In this document: piece by piece, positions 44,279-56,841 of the stretch
Position numbering within the stretch: position 1 is the first letter of the stretch
Layout: the number at the start of each line of letters is the position of its first letter
From: Cucumis sativus
Lineage: Eukaryota; Streptophyta; Magnoliopsida; Cucurbitales; Cucurbitaceae
NCBI RefSeq assembly: GCF_000004075.3
Contig: NC_026655.2
Coordinates: 12,125,000-12,188,999 of the forward strand
Direction: 5' to 3'
DNA length: 64,000 nt
The notes under the pieces: model-generated
Seen by the model: the letters and a program-made list of their open reading frames with translations, nothing else
Databases searched by the model: none
Told to the model about the DNA's origin: nothing
Position numbers and translations under genes: made by a program

Positions 44279-45547
44279 ATGGGTAAGTTTAGTAGAATCA
44301 TTATGATCATTTTGACTATTTTTCTTTTTCCTGTCATTGCACAAGCACCTTCTCCACCAAAAGCTGGTTCTGGTATTCCACAAAACTTCACCATTGTTAT
44401 TGGAATCCTCTCCATCATGTTCTCCATGGTCTTCATCCTTGTTGTTTATGCAAAATTCTGTCACCCGACTTCCCATTTTCGTGGCGAACCGCAAGCTCAT
44501 CTCGGGCATGGACTTCTCAGATCAGACTCAAGATTTTCTGGGGTTGATCAAAAGGTGATTGATGCACTTCCTTTCTTTAGATTCTCATCACTCAAAGGAT
44601 CAAGGGAAGGGCTGGAATGTGCTGTTTGCTTATCCAACTTTGAGGACATTGAAGTCCTTCGGTTGCTTCCGAAATGCAAGCATGCCTTTCACATTGGCTG
44701 TATTGACCATTGGCTCGAAAAGCACTCGAGCTGTCCCATTTGTCGGTGTAGGATAGGTGTCGAGGACATTGCATTCTTTAAATCTAACAGTATAAGACTA
44801 ATCAGGAACAACAGCCGGTCAGAGCTGCCACAAGATTCACGCATAGAGCTCTTCGTGCAGAGAGAGGAAAATCATCATAACTCTTCAAGGTCCAACAACG
44901 GAACCAGCTTCAGGAACATAGGAAAAGGTAACAAGGAAAAAGAAGTATTGATCGAAAATGAAGCTGGTGAATGCGAAAGTGAGGAGCGAGTGCTTTTTCA
45001 CAAGCATAAACACAAGATTCTTGTATCTGACTTTGTTTTCATGAACAGATGGAGCAACTTGAGTTCTTCTGACCTTGTGTTCTTGAACACAGAAATGCTT
45101 GGGGTCATGTCCAGCAATAGATTCTCTTCTTTAGATTCAGAAAGCATTAGCCAATCAGCAACAAGAGAAAAAGAAGGCAAAAAGACTTCACAAATTAAGG
45201 AGGAGATGGAAATGAAGAGATCATTCGAGAGGAGGATAAGCATAGCTGAGAAAAATAGCTTAGTTTCAATCTCAGGCATTTCTTCTACATCATCAGATTC
45301 TAATGCAAGTACATCAAGGACAACAATTCTTAATGAAAGAAGATCTGTCTCAGACACCACTGCTTTTTCAAGATTTGGTTATTTTAATGAGAATGCAACA
45401 AGAGACAGTTCTATGATTGAAGCTGATGCAAAAAGTTTCAGAATTAGGCAGCTATGGTTGCCAATAGCTAGAAGAACAGTGCAATGGTTTGCCAATAGGG
45501 AACAAAGGTTTCGACTGTCAAAGTACACACAGCAGCCAGATGCATAG
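44279..45547 (+). CDS. ATL-family RING-H2 E3 ubiquitin ligase (ATL42/ATL12-like), intact
   Basis: A single-exon gene of 422 residues, as usual for ATLs. Residues 1-22 look like a signal peptide (MIILTIFLFPVIAQA), and a transmembrane helix spans about 36-57 (FTIVIGILSIMFSMVFILVV). The GLD-type motif RFSGVDQKVIDALP is at 85-98. The RING-H2 finger has all zinc ligands: C114, C117, C133, H135, H138, C141, C152, C155, with the ATL Pro before the last Cys pair and the E2-contacting Trp (DHWLEK). The C-terminal half is Ser-rich with conserved blocks (VSDFVFMNRWSNLSSSDLVF, RRTVQWFANRE). It would ubiquitinate substrates at a cell membrane. The start is chosen because it gives the signal peptide. A tandem paralogue follows 1.1 kb downstream. 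Confidence 0.93.
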   Translation: MGKFSRIIMIILTIFLFPVIAQAPSPPKAGSGIPQNFTIVIGILSIMFSMVFILVVYAKFCHPTSHFRGEPQAHLGHGLLRSDSRFSGVDQKVIDALPFFRFSSLKGSREGLECAVCLSNFEDIEVLRLLPKCKHAFHIGCIDHWLEKHSSCPICRCRIGVEDIAFFKSNSIRLIRNNSRSELPQDSRIELFVQREENHHNSSRSNNGTSFRNIGKGNKEKEVLIENEAGECESEERVLFHKHKHKILVSDFVFMNRWSNLSSSDLVFLNTEMLGVMSSNRFSSLDSESISQSATREKEGKKTSQIKEEMEMKRSFERRISIAEKNSLVSISGISSTSSDSNASTSRTTILNERRSVSDTTAFSRFGYFNENATRDSSMIEADAKSFRIRQLWLPIARRTVQWFANREQRFRLSKYTQQPDA

Positions 45548-46708
45548 ACAGAATGAATTTCAAGGGTTTGTAATCCTTGTTTAAAAATATAGTCATTTGA
45601 TTCGTTTCTAATCATGTAAAATGGATCTTTTGTTCTTTTTTCTTTTGGGTGTTGTTACAGAGATGAGAGGCTGCTGTCTTCTAATCCAAAAGTTTGAGTT
45701 ATTTTGGTGACTTTCTTAAATGTAAACACGAACCCCATTTAGTCATAAGTGACTAAAATGGTTAATCTTTTTGTCATTTTCTTTTAAATATCTTAGCTTT
45801 TTAACTCATAGAAGTCGTTAGACAATTAAAGATAAATAGAAAATATAAAACAATGGAAAATTGACACACATATATATGGTAGGGTTAGAGAATTTATATA
45901 CCGCAAATAAGATAAATATGAATACAACTTAAGTTTCGGTTCAGAGCACCTAATAACAGACTGATTTAAAAAAATAAATTATAAGGAACCAGTAAAGACA
46001 ATCTAGCCAGAGTTTTGCAGCATGTGTGCTTAATCCTTGGCATGTTGCAGGACTCAGAATTTCCAATTGTTTATAAGACAGGCAATCCATATTTAAAATA
46101 ATAATAATAGCAATAAAAAAACAAATTCCATTGCTTAAATGATAAAAGTAATAATTAGTTTCCATTTACCCACTAACCAAAATGATTGGCGGCATTGAGA
46201 TAAGTTTTATTTTGGGAGAAGGTGATGTCACAGTTTAATGCCTAGCTATTGTTTTCTTCCTCTCTTAATTTATCTGCTACTTACCTCCCAAGTAATGCCT
46301 ACCAAATAACAGCCCCACATTTGTCAACAAAATTTAAAATTCCCTCAACCTTGTCATCTTATTTTATGAATTTCAAACTACAAAAATACTTGTAGTTTTT
46401 CAATTGATTTATGAAGGTGAAGTCATAGAACAGCAGCCAGAGAAGAATACATGAACCACCACAAAGCTGATGGATGAGTGATTCTCTTTGTAGAGGTGTA
46501 TTTAAGGTCTATTCATATAAAAACCTCTACTCCTCTTTCCCTTTTTCATGCCTATCAAAAAGGGAGTTTTTAGCTTCATTTGATTGAGATATTGGCTCTT
46601 TTGAAGATCAGTAGATTCCGAAAAAGTATTCGCCATTGAAGAATCAATGATCCGGTTCAGTTTGAATGTTTTTTCCTCTTTTCTGTGTTCTTTGTTGTTG
46701 AAGCTCAA
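45548..46708. other. Intergenic/promoter region between the two ATL genes
   Basis: No gene is seen. TTCATATAAAAACC near 46512 is a TATA-like element about 200 bp before the second ATL start. An alternative ATG at 46647 begins a hydrophobic signal-like stretch (MIRFSLNVFSSFLCSLLL), but in a different frame from the rest. Confidence 0.45.
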
Positions 46709-47945
46709 ATGGATTCTCAAGATGCTGAAAACAGTGCTTTTCAGCCAAGTCTTGGCTTCGTGATCGGGATTCTAGGAGTTATGTTTTTGTTGACATTTAT
46801 TCTTCTTGTTTATGCAAAGTTCTGCCATAGAAGAGCTTCTATTAGTGTGGATGATGTAAATCATCCTAGACAAATCAGGTCAAGTCCTCGGTTTTCTGGA
46901 ATTGATAAGACGGTGATCGAATCTCTTCCATTCTTTAGATTCTCCACACTGAAAGGTACCAAAGAAGGGCTGGAATGTGCAGTCTGTCTTTCGAAATTTG
47001 AAGATATCGAAATTCTTCGGTTATTGCCAAAGTGCAAGCATGCTTTTCATATTAACTGCATCGATCATTGGCTCGAAAAAATGCTAGCTGTCCTCTTTGC
47101 AGGCGAAGAGTTGGCTCCGAGGACTTGAAGCTTCTTTCAAATTCAAGCAGCATGAGATTCTTATTGAGCAACTTATCAGAATTGAAACAAGATTCAAACA
47201 TAGAGCTCTTTGTACAGAGAGAAGAAGAAGAACAACAACAACAAATACTCCATGGCTCTTCTAGATTCAGCATTGGAAGAAGCTTCAGAAAGATCTTAAA
47301 GAATGACAAGGAAAATGAAATGTTGATATCAAAAGCTTCTGGTGATTATGAAGATGAGAAAATGAAGAACTTACACAGACACAACCACAAAATTATCGTA
47401 TCGGATTTTGTTTTCATGAATCGATGGAGCAACGTAAGTTCCTCCGATTTGATGTTCTTGAACAAAGAGATGATTGATGCCATTTCAAGCCGTAGATTCA
47501 CTTCCTTAGAAACAGATATTGAGCAGTCAACTCTACCAAGATCAAGGCAAATTGAAGAAATCTTGAAGATCAAAGAGGAGATGGAAATAAAGAGATCCTT
47601 TGAGAGCAAACTCAACAAAAAACCCAAAGCAACTCAATTCTTGGGTACCCTTCTACATCACAATCTTCTACAAATCCAAGTCAAACAAGAATTACAAGCC
47701 CAGATGCAAGAAGATCAGTGTCAGAGATCACAGGCGTATCAAGATTTGGTCATGATGATCTGTATATGAATTTTAACAGAAAATTTAAAAATGGGGAATC
47801 TTCTGATCTGGAAAGCAATGTAAAGCAAGAAAGAATGAGGGAAATTTGGTACCCAATTGCTAAAAGAACAGTCCAATGGTTTGCTAATAGAGAAACAAGG
47901 TTTCAAACAGCTGAGAACAGACAACAAATAGTAGAAGCAGTATAA
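46709..47945 (+). pseudogene. Second ATL-family RING-H2 gene, two one-base losses
   Basis: Tandem paralogue of the ATL gene at 44279, with the same block order: transmembrane helix at residues 16-36, RFSGID motif, RING-H2 start (C90, C93, C109, H111, H114, C117), then VSDFVFMNRWSNVSSSDLMF and finally AKRTVQWFANRE to a stop at 47943-47945. The frame breaks after DHWLEK at an A run (47076-47081), so the last ligand pair (ASCPLCR) falls in another frame. A second break lies at the GGG near 47643-47645. Both are one-base losses at homopolymers. The signal peptide also appears to need a third shift near 46690. Either a young pseudogene or uncorrected sequencing errors. Confidence 0.85.
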
Positions 47946-49126
47946 ATCAAACCAGTTCTTTTACCTTTTCTCTTCAATTAAATTTCTTTTGTAATTTCTT
48001 TTGACTGGGTCCCAAATTTAGAGGACTTTTAGTTTAGGTAGTTAAAGAAATGGATTTCTTTCAAATGTTACCATACAATTCACAAGTTCTTAAACTCTAC
48101 ATTGCTCTAAAAGTTTCTATAACATTTTCAAGATCTCATTTTTACTAAGTGGGGTAAAACAATCTGTTCGAGTAACTTCAAAATTCAAACTTTTTTTCCA
48201 AAAAAGAACTAAAAAGAGAAGAAGAAAAGGCAGGATTCTTTGCCTGCTTCCTGCTTTAAGTCAAACAGCATGAAGGAAGCAGCAGAAGAGAACAAGAAGA
48301 TTATGCTTAAAAAATTGCAAAGTTGTAGAGAATTTAGCATTAAAAACAGGGTTGTGTGTTGATTAGAACAACTTCATTAATTAATGCCTGCCTCAAAATC
48401 TATTCTTTTTTTTCTCTCTTTTTGGCCAATACTGCAAAAACACCCTTTAAATTAAAATTGAGGCTTCAAACTAGTTTTAAAATTAAACTCTACTTAGTAG
48501 TAAAACTAAACCCCTGAAAAGATAAAAAATTGAACCACCAAATAAGTTTTTACAATTTGTAAGTTTTAGGACTAATTTTAACACTTAAATTTGGAGGTAC
48601 AATCACATGTTTTTAGGCAGTTTTTTTTTTTTTTTGTTGGTATTTCTTAATTTAGAAGTTGGGCTTCTAGCATTGACGTAAGAGATGAGTTTTCTCTTTT
48701 TGTCTTTGGCTTAGATTTACAACAAAAAAAAAAAAAAAAAAATTGAAGCTTTGACTTTTTGTTCTTCATCTCAACTTGCAATTCCAATGGTTAAATAAAT
48801 GATGAACATGTGGAGAAGTATAATATGTAACACTCAAATTTAGGGAGATGTTGAAAAAATTTCAAGAAGGTATCTTTGAAATGTTGATGTCAACCATTAT
48901 TTAAATAATGGAAACATACTAATTTTAGTTTTTCTATTTTAGGATTGGCATGTGGGGTTTCTAATCTCCTGTTTTTGGAGGATTATACGTATAATAATTT
49001 TTATGTACAAATTGTGAAATATTTTGATTTAAATTTTAGTGTAGATATCAACTTTTATCTCAAACTTTCAATTTCGTCCGACTTTCTCATGCATTTGGCA
49101 ATTTTTACAATATTTTGCATTAAACC
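47946..49126. other. AT-rich spacer
   Basis: No supported gene. TGTAACACTCAAATTTAGGG at 48827 resembles an LTR start of the TGTAACAC type, but no end was found. Poly-T and poly-A runs lie at 48621 and 48723. Confidence 0.45.
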
Positions 49127-49473
49127 TTTTACTGTAGTTGCGGCTGATTGCTGATTTAATCAAAGACAAAACTTGAACAACATGTTATGCAATATATCAA
49201 AAGACTTTTCAAGAACATTGAAACCACAACTTGTACGAAATATAATTTCAATCTTGCAAATAATATTTATTCTTTTTAAAATATAATTCCAAACCAAATC
49301 ATATTGAAATAGAGCTCTTATTCATTTTAAGGTTAACCGCCTCATTAGAAAAGTTTGTTTATTGAATATTTTGAGCTTAGGGATTGGCTAAGCCTCAATC
49401 TTCATGTATTGTTATTTAATATCTTCGTGTTTCTTATTATGGTTGTTTTACAGGTAGTTATTGTAGAGAGAGG

Positions 49474-51775
49474 TGTCGCGACGTGATCGCTATGCGAAGC
49501 CGCTGTTTATTTAATTTTAATAAATAAATAGTTTTGGAGTGGCCACCAACCATATTAGGGTGTGATTAGTCACAAAAAAAAATGGTAAATTCATGAGATT
49601 TAAGTTTGTGAGTCGGTTGTGTGTAGGGAAGGTGTTAGCACCCTACAACACCGATAAAATGGTTACCCAATTTTATCTTTTAAACTAAATTATAGAAGTT
49701 CACAAAACAAAGCTTTTATTTAGGTTTTATTTAAATGTCACAAGTTTATCAATTCACATCAAAGAAAAAAAAAACTCAAGCATGAATTGATAATTATGGT
49801 AGACATAAGAGCCATTAAAAAATGAAGTTTATTTTTGTTTTAAAATATATTTTTTTATTCACATTAAGAATATTAAGATACAAAAATTTGATATTTTAAT
49901 CTCTATCATAAGTGTTTAATAAGAAATTTCATGTATCTAAGAATTAATAAATTCATGAAAAACACTACTCAGTCTCATTTAAAATATAAAATGTGTTTAT
50001 TTAAAAACAATCTATTAATTAAATTTTTAATGAAAAAATTTCATGTATTGGTAGAATTTAAATTATAAAATCCATAAAAAACAATATTTTTTCTCTAATA
50101 TACATTTTTATATTTAAATTGAAAAATGAATAATAACAATGACAAAACATTATGAAATTTGAAAAATACTTGAAGGGTAATATGCTGAGATAAAATAAAT
50201 ACAAGGATATATAAGCAATATGCAAAATGTACAAGATGATTAATTAGCGTAGAATGCAATATAATTAATTAATACAACATATGCAAGATAATTAATTAAT
50301 GGAGGATGATGCAAAATAATTAATTAATTCAAAAGGATGCAAAATAATTAATTAATGCAGAATGCGAAATAATTGATCAATGCCAAAAGAGGCAAAATAA
50401 TTGATTAATGCATAAAGATGCAAAATAATTAATTAATAGAAAAAGATGCAAAATAATTAATTAATAGAAAAAGATGCAAAATAATTAATTAATAGAAAAA
50501 GATGCAAAATAATTAATTAATGCATAAAGATGCAAAATAATTAATTAATAGAAAAAGATGCAAAATAATTAATCAGGTTAGGCTAGAGTAATGAATAATT
50601 AAACGATGATGCCAAATGGGTATCAAATAATAATTAACCGTAGAATGCCAAGGTAGGTTTAACGCAATTCGCAAATAAATAATCACAGTAGGCAAATGAA
50701 TGTCAAATTAATTAATGCAGAGTGAGTGACAAAATAATTAACGATATGCACATAATTAGCTTAGAACGGAGGGTGCCAAAGATTAAAACTATCAAATACA
50801 CGGTGTCAAATGCATAATTAACACATATGCCAAATAGATAATTATTAACACAAGATATACAAAATGTAAAATGGTTGCCTAAATAATTAAAAAGATAGCA
50901 AATAATTAAATATGGGTGTCAAATGGGTGCTAAATAATTAAGACAACAACCAAATAATTAACACATTATTTAATTAATTAACCAAATGAAATAATTAACA
51001 TAGCATCCAAAAGAGTGCCAAATAATTAATACAGAACACCCTAGATGCCAAAAATTAAAAACATCAAATATGACAGGTCCTAATTAATTAATAGGCCAAA
51101 TGGAAAATGAGTATTGCTAATTAATTAATCATGCCCACAAATAAGTGCAAGTAATTTACACAGAATGCGAAATGGGTGTCAAATAGTTAAAATATGCAAA
51201 TAATTAAAAGATGTCAAATGAGTGTTAAATGATTAACACAATATCATCAAGCATGCCTTAAATGCAAAAGGTTCTGTGTTGGTTCTCTTCACCTCTTCCC
51301 AAAAATATTTCTTTTACGTGTCCCCCTTCTCTATCAAAAATCCTCCTAGCCAAAAAAAAAAAAAATCTCTCCCCCAATTGAATCTTCTCCTTCTCTTTTT
51401 TATAGGACAATGTCTCATTTTTTAGTTAGAAGTGGAGTAGTTTTAGATAGTGAAGTGGAGTATAGTAGAAAAGGGGAGGAAGGTGAAAGAGTGGGAGAAC
51501 GTGAGAGATTGAGAGATAGTGGGAGCGTGGTGACCAAGGAAAACAGGATGGTTGAGAAAAATAGGGAGAAGGAAAAAAACATTTACTTTTAATTTTAATT
51601 TTAATTTTAAATATGTTTTTATTTTTATTTTTGTTTTAAAACATAAATTTAAAAATTAAGATTTAGAATTTAAAATTTAAATTTAAATTTAAATTCAAAT
51701 TCTTTTAAAAAATAATAAATAAATAAATAAGTGAAAAAAATAAAAAAAAAGGCAGGACAAAATACGGTATCTATA
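49474..51775 (+). mobile_element. Solo LTR nested in the copia 5' LTR, TSD AGAGG
   Basis: TGTCGCGACG at 49474 to GGTATCTATA at 51775, flanked by AGAGG at 49469-49473 and 51776-51780. The end is TA rather than CA, consistent with a C-to-T change. Removing it restores collinearity of the copia 5' LTR with its 3' LTR (left part to about 49473, right part from 51776). The 5' part has GGAGTGGCCACCAACC and TTAGCACCCTACAACACC, seen also as a relic near 4620-4760. No coding domain is visible. Confidence 0.82.
50160..51250. repeat. ATTAATTAAT-type minisatellite in the nested solo LTR
   Basis: Units of about 22-28 bp with the core GCAAAATAATTAATTAAT are nearly identical between 50310 and 50570 (spacers such as AGAAAAAGAT). 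They decay on both sides into scattered copies with variable spacers (CCAAATAATTAA, TGCCAAATGGGTG) as far as about 51250. This is the longest purely repetitive block in the LTR. Confidence 0.85.
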
Positions 51776-52235
51776 AGAGGTTGTTCTTAGTTAATATAGC
51801 ATTTTAGAGGGATCCTAAATTTGGTGAATGTGAGGGGATCTCACTCTTAAGGGGAGTCTAAGCATTGTTCATTCTTTGTTAGGGATCTCATACAAAGCTT
51901 GAAAAAACATTCTTATGGAAGTGAGGAGAGCTCAAACTTAGAGGGAGCCTAAATTAAAACTGAGGAGGAAGCTATATGTGAGCCACTTAAGAGAGAGTCT
52001 ATTAGATAAGTATTTTCTAAACTCTTAATATAGTAAAATTTCATTTCACCGAGCACTACCTTAAGATGTAGGTGATTTTGCACCAAACTAGGTTATCAAT
52101 CTTTGTATCTTTATTTTTTCTGTTTGCTTCCGTAACGGCTCTCTTGTCGTACATATTGTTTGTGACATCGTGCTTGACATTGTGTTTTATGTGAGATCCA
52201 CTTGTTTTTTCATTGATATCAAAGTAGGTTTACTG

Positions 52236-54653
52236 CTAGTTTATTGAGTCTCCAATGGAGCCGATCAAGAAAGGTGGATCAACTACTCACTCTAGATGGT
52301 GAAGAAAATCATTCTCTTTCTTCGTTAATAAAGCAAATTTATAAGTTTATGAAACATTTTAACAATTGTTTTGGTAATTATAATTTTCCACATGTTAGAG
52401 ACATCAATAACAACTCCAATTTGTGTGAAAATTCTAGACCTTTTGATAGAAAAGAAGAACGCAAATAGAGAATGAACTATTATAAGCAAGACAAAATCTT
52501 TAGATGCAGAGAATATGATGGCTTTGGCCAATATCAAGTTGAATGTCCAAACTTTCTAAGAAAACAAAGTAAAGAGCACTTAGTTACATTGTTAGGTGAT
52601 GAATTAGTTACAAGCAACGAATCTGATGATGAAATTCATGCCTTAACTGGTTGTGTTTCTTTAGAAGAACATGTGGAATTTGATACTCCTACCTTGAAGT
52701 TGAGTGAAAGATGTAGTGAGCACGTCTTTCTACCCAACAATTTGGCAACTTGATAGCCAAAGAAATCTATGAGAAATGGGAGGAAGATCTTTGGGTGTTA
52801 GATCAACATAATCACAAAATTCAAAAGTTGATTGAGGATATAACCATCATTTATTCTGCAATATTTCTTATTCTAAAATGGATTTGAAAAGATCTTGGTT
52901 GAAATTGGAATCATTGTACTCCAAGTCTATTCACATGTTAAACTTAGGGATTAATGAGCTTAAATTCATAGTATTGGAAAACAAGTTGATGATAGATTAG
53001 GTATTGGATTCAATAAGTATGGAAAAACAGTTTCTAAAGCTTGTTCTTCTTCCCAAACTATTTTTGTGTTCCTACTCAACATTCTCATGTGTCAGACCAA
53101 ATGTCTGAGTAAAGGTCCAACATCTTATCTTGTCATCATAAATCCAAGAAGGAAGTGGGTGTATGTTATTTCTATGGAAAGTAATTATAAATAAAGGTCA
53201 CTGTTTCCCATCTTTATGGCAGACCTATGAATAAAACTCAAATATTTTTTTTTTAAGAAAGAAGGTCTATTAATGCATCATTTACTCGTGACAAAAGAAT
53301 TTGAATGGTGGGTAAAAGAGAATGCTTCTCTTGGGGCTATTAATTATAGTGTAGCCTTCCTGCCTTTTCATACTTCAGCTAGAAGGGACTGGTACTTTAA
53401 CAGTGGTTGCTCTATGCATATGACAGGAGAGAAAAAATTTCTTAACTGATATAAAGTTATGTGGTTATAAACATGTTATTTATGGTGATGGTGGTAAAGA
53501 AAGAATTATTGGCAAAGGAAAACTTCAATATTCTTGACTTCCTTCTTTCAATGATGTTATTCTTGTGGAAGGCTTAACAGTAAATCTCATCAACATAAGT
53601 TAGTTATGTAATCAGGGTGTAAATGTTAATTTCTCAAAAGGTAAATGTCTATTGACTTGTAGTGATAAGTCTCTCACCATGATAGGTACATGATCTTGTG
53701 ATAATTGCTACTTGTGGACTCCTAAAGTTTCTAAACAATTGGTTGCACTATCCCTAAGCATGACCAAGTTGTGCTCTCTCCTAAAAAATGTAGAATTATA
53801 CTCTTATAGCAACTGCAAAGTTAGGTCAAGATATCCCTTAGAAATTAAACAAGGTGAATACTTGTCAATATTTTCAGATTTATGACTGTAAAGCATGTGT
53901 TGTTCACACTATCCTCACAAAGCTTGTCATAAGTTGTGTTGGGATATATATTTATTGAGCCTCTTATGACATGTGATGACATTATCCGTACTTGTGGGTA
54001 AAATCGTGGTTGTCTTATCTAAAAGTTTGGTGAATAGTACGTAAGTTTCTTTATTTTGAAAAAGAGACCAATGATGCTTCTACTAACATCAATTGTATTT
54101 ACGAGGTTAACAGAGCTATTATTATTGCATCATCTAGTTAGTTAAATAATTATTATTAAAGGATGACATCACTTTCTAATGTATCTTCTAGTGTTACTTA
54201 TAAGAATTTGATTGTTGATAATGTTCTTGTTGATTAAAGTGTTGTGAGTTATCAGATCAAGATAATGATGTGTGTGTGAAGATATTTCAGTGTGGGTTCT
54301 AAGGGGCTTAAGGATGTTAGTACATCTCATATTTCAATTGTTGGTCACGTTGTTGTTGATGGATATGTTGTTAAAGAATTGTTGCTAAGAAAGAGGCTTT
54401 CAATCTATGTCAGAAGATTGTTTTAAATATTGTTCTTTCCTGGTGCCACCTTAAAAGTTTTAGGCTTTTGCTTGCCTTTATTTGGTTTGATGTACTTAAT
54501 TATTATTCGTTTTAGCCGTTTTTTATAAGTAAAATAAAAGGAGGAGATTGGTTGTTGGTTTGTCTAATGGTTTTTCTCTAATGATTGTTGGTTTGTTTAT
54601 AAAAAACACTGGTTATTGTTCTGCCATAAAAAGTAACCAAATTATGGGGAGAT
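52236..54653 (+). pseudogene. Copia gag and protease relics
   Basis: Scraps in order: SLQWSRSRKVDQLLTLDGEE (52245), a gag zinc knuckle with its second Cys lost (CREYDGFGQYQVECPN, about 52500-52550), an acidic spacer (VTSNESDDEIHALTGC), then WYFNSGCSMHMTGEKKFL near 53390-53440, a protease motif with Asp replaced by Asn. Integrase, reverse transcriptase and RNase H are not recognisable between about 53900 and 54650, so the element is internally deleted as well as mutated. Confidence 0.7.
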
Positions 54654-55487
54654 TGTTACTAAAGTTGGTTGACTGATTTTAGTAAAGGTAAAATTTGAGC
54701 AATATGTCAAAAACTTGTCAAAAACATTGAGGTCCCAATTTGTGCAAAATATATTTTCCATATATGAAAGGGAGATTTGCATATTTGTGGATTTTTTATT
54801 ATATTATACAATATCTCCATTTCGTATTGTCTTGAATATATATTCTCTCCAAAATATATTTTCAAAGCAAGACATATTCATATGGATCGAAGCTCTTACT
54901 CATTTTTAGGACTAGTCGTCTCATTTGTGTTCATTGAACGCTTTGAGCTTAGGGGTTGTCTAAGCCTAGTTCAACCTTCATGTAATGTTATTGAGTATCC
55001 TGGTGTTTCTCATTGAGGTAGTTCTTCGGGTAGTCGCCATACATCTTGAAAGAGGTCATTCTCTTTTGATTTAGTATTTAGAGGAAGCCTAAATATGGTG
55101 AGTGTGAGGAGAACTCACTCTCAGAGGAAGCCTAAGCATTTTGTATTGAAGGGATTGCATATAAAGCTTGAAGAAGCATTACGTGGAAGTTGGGAGCTCA
55201 AACTTAGGAGAGTCTAATTTGAAACTTAAGAGGAAGCTATACGTGAAGCACTGAAGAGGGAGTCTATCAAATAAGTACTTTTGTTGTAATTACTAAACTC
55301 TTTAGAAAGTGAAGTTTCGTTTCATCAGGTATTCTCACACTAACATAGGTGATTTTGCACCAAACTGACTTATCAATCTTTTTGTCTTTTTTTTTTCTTG
55401 ATTTTGTAACAGCCCTCTTTTTGTATATATCGTATGTAACATCATGCTTGACATTGTATTTTGTGTGAGATCCACTTTTTTTTTTCA
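54654..55487 (+). mobile_element. 3' LTR of the Ty1/copia element
   Basis: Starts TGTTACTAAAG directly after the purine-rich AATTATGGGGAGAT and ends TTTTTTTTTCA. Aligns with the 5' LTR throughout by shared blocks. Confidence 0.8.
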
Positions 55488-56841
55488 ATACCTAAATAGG
55501 AGTAGCAATTTTTACTTTGTATGAACTTTTTAAGTGAATTTTAGTGAATGAAGTTGAATTTTGGTGGGTTAGTAATATTATTTTAACAATTAACTTTAAT
55601 TTTTCGTTGCCTTTTTTATTAGATCAGCAGGCTAGTAACAAAAAAAAAGTGAACATATAGTAAAATTTCCAACATATATGTTTATAAACTTAGAGTTAAA
55701 TTTGATAAAATTGAAGGTCAATGACTAAAAGAGGTTATGAGTTTAACCTAACTAAAAGAAATGGATTCAATTTATGATTAACTTACCTACTTCAAATTTA
55801 GAAAGATTGAGAGGAAGAGCCTAAATTCACTAGGATTTTTCACAAATGTCTTAAATTTGGAATTATTTTCTAAAATAGGATTTCGTATAAAATTTGGACA
55901 ATAATAACCTTCTAATAATTATAAATTATATATTATATTCGTAACTAAATTTAAATTATTTCTTTACTAAAGATACTTTCAATTTATTTTCATATTAATT
56001 TGTGTTATTATTATGGAAATTATTTGACTATATTTTGTAATGAAGTATAATACAAAATATAATCCAATGTGGAAATTTATTGGAATTAGTTTATCACAAC
56101 TATGGAAATTGTTTCATCTTTATCACCAAACTCCATTCAATTTCCAATTGTCGCCGTCTTCCTTTTATTTCCATAAGCTTAACCTTTCAATTTTTCATTG
56201 ATTTCGTTGCTGGCAACCGTTCTTCATTACGTTAACCTTTGATTAATAAACAAACATCTAATTTTCTTTACATTTTTCTTTATCCTTGAACATCCTTTTC
56301 ATTAACCTTATTATCTTCCGTAGATTTCGTTTCCTTCCGGTTAGTATTTGGTCAGACTATTCTTTATTCCTTTTCTTGTCAGTAGACTTCCGGTTAGTAG
56401 GAGTTTTCAATTATTTTCATTATTCTTCATTTCATATATTTCAAGAACACATATATACACATATATAAAATACACATATTTTACCGCATGTTTTCTATCA
56501 CTTCTCTGTTATAAATTTTCATTATCATACTGTATACAACAGTAATTAACTATATACCCGTAAGGTATCATTGTTTTTTTGACATGATTTATTACATATA
56601 TACCACATATTATTTACAATTATACTAATTTTTTAATATTCCCGCAAAACAGAATAAGTTATATAGTCCATTTATTATATATATACCACATCTAACTTTC
56701 TATTATAATAGTTGTTTAATTTACCGGTATGACATTTTATTATATATATATATATATATACACTACACCTTATTGACAATTATATTATTTAATAACTTAT
56801 ACCTGTAATATTTTTGAAACAGTACAGCCAGTATTACAGTC
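55488..56841. other. AT-rich spacer
   Basis: No gene supported. The frames at 56286-56545 are low-complexity Phe/Ser-rich. An AT microsatellite lies at 56744-56760. Confidence 0.45.

Larger units (their letters stand above)
49127..55487 (+). mobile_element. Decayed Ty1/copia retrotransposon with nested insertion
   Basis: The 5' LTR (49127-52212, about 784 bp once the nested solo LTR is removed) and 3' LTR (54654-55487) share long matching blocks, for example GAGCTTAGGGRTTGKCTAAG and TAGGTGATTTTGCACCAAAC. Both end TTTTTTCA, and the 5' LTR is followed by a primer-site-like TTGATATCAAAGTAGG. The 3' LTR begins TGTTACT, while the 5' LTR start is mutated to TTTTACT. Flanking pentamers AAACC and ATACC match at four of five bases. 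LTR divergence is high, so this is an old insertion. Confidence 0.8.

Noticed and set aside
44998..45360. Minus-strand open frame inside the first ATL gene
   Set aside because: Antisense shadow of a well-supported RING-H2 coding sequence. The similar frame at 47346-47627 is rejected for the same reason.
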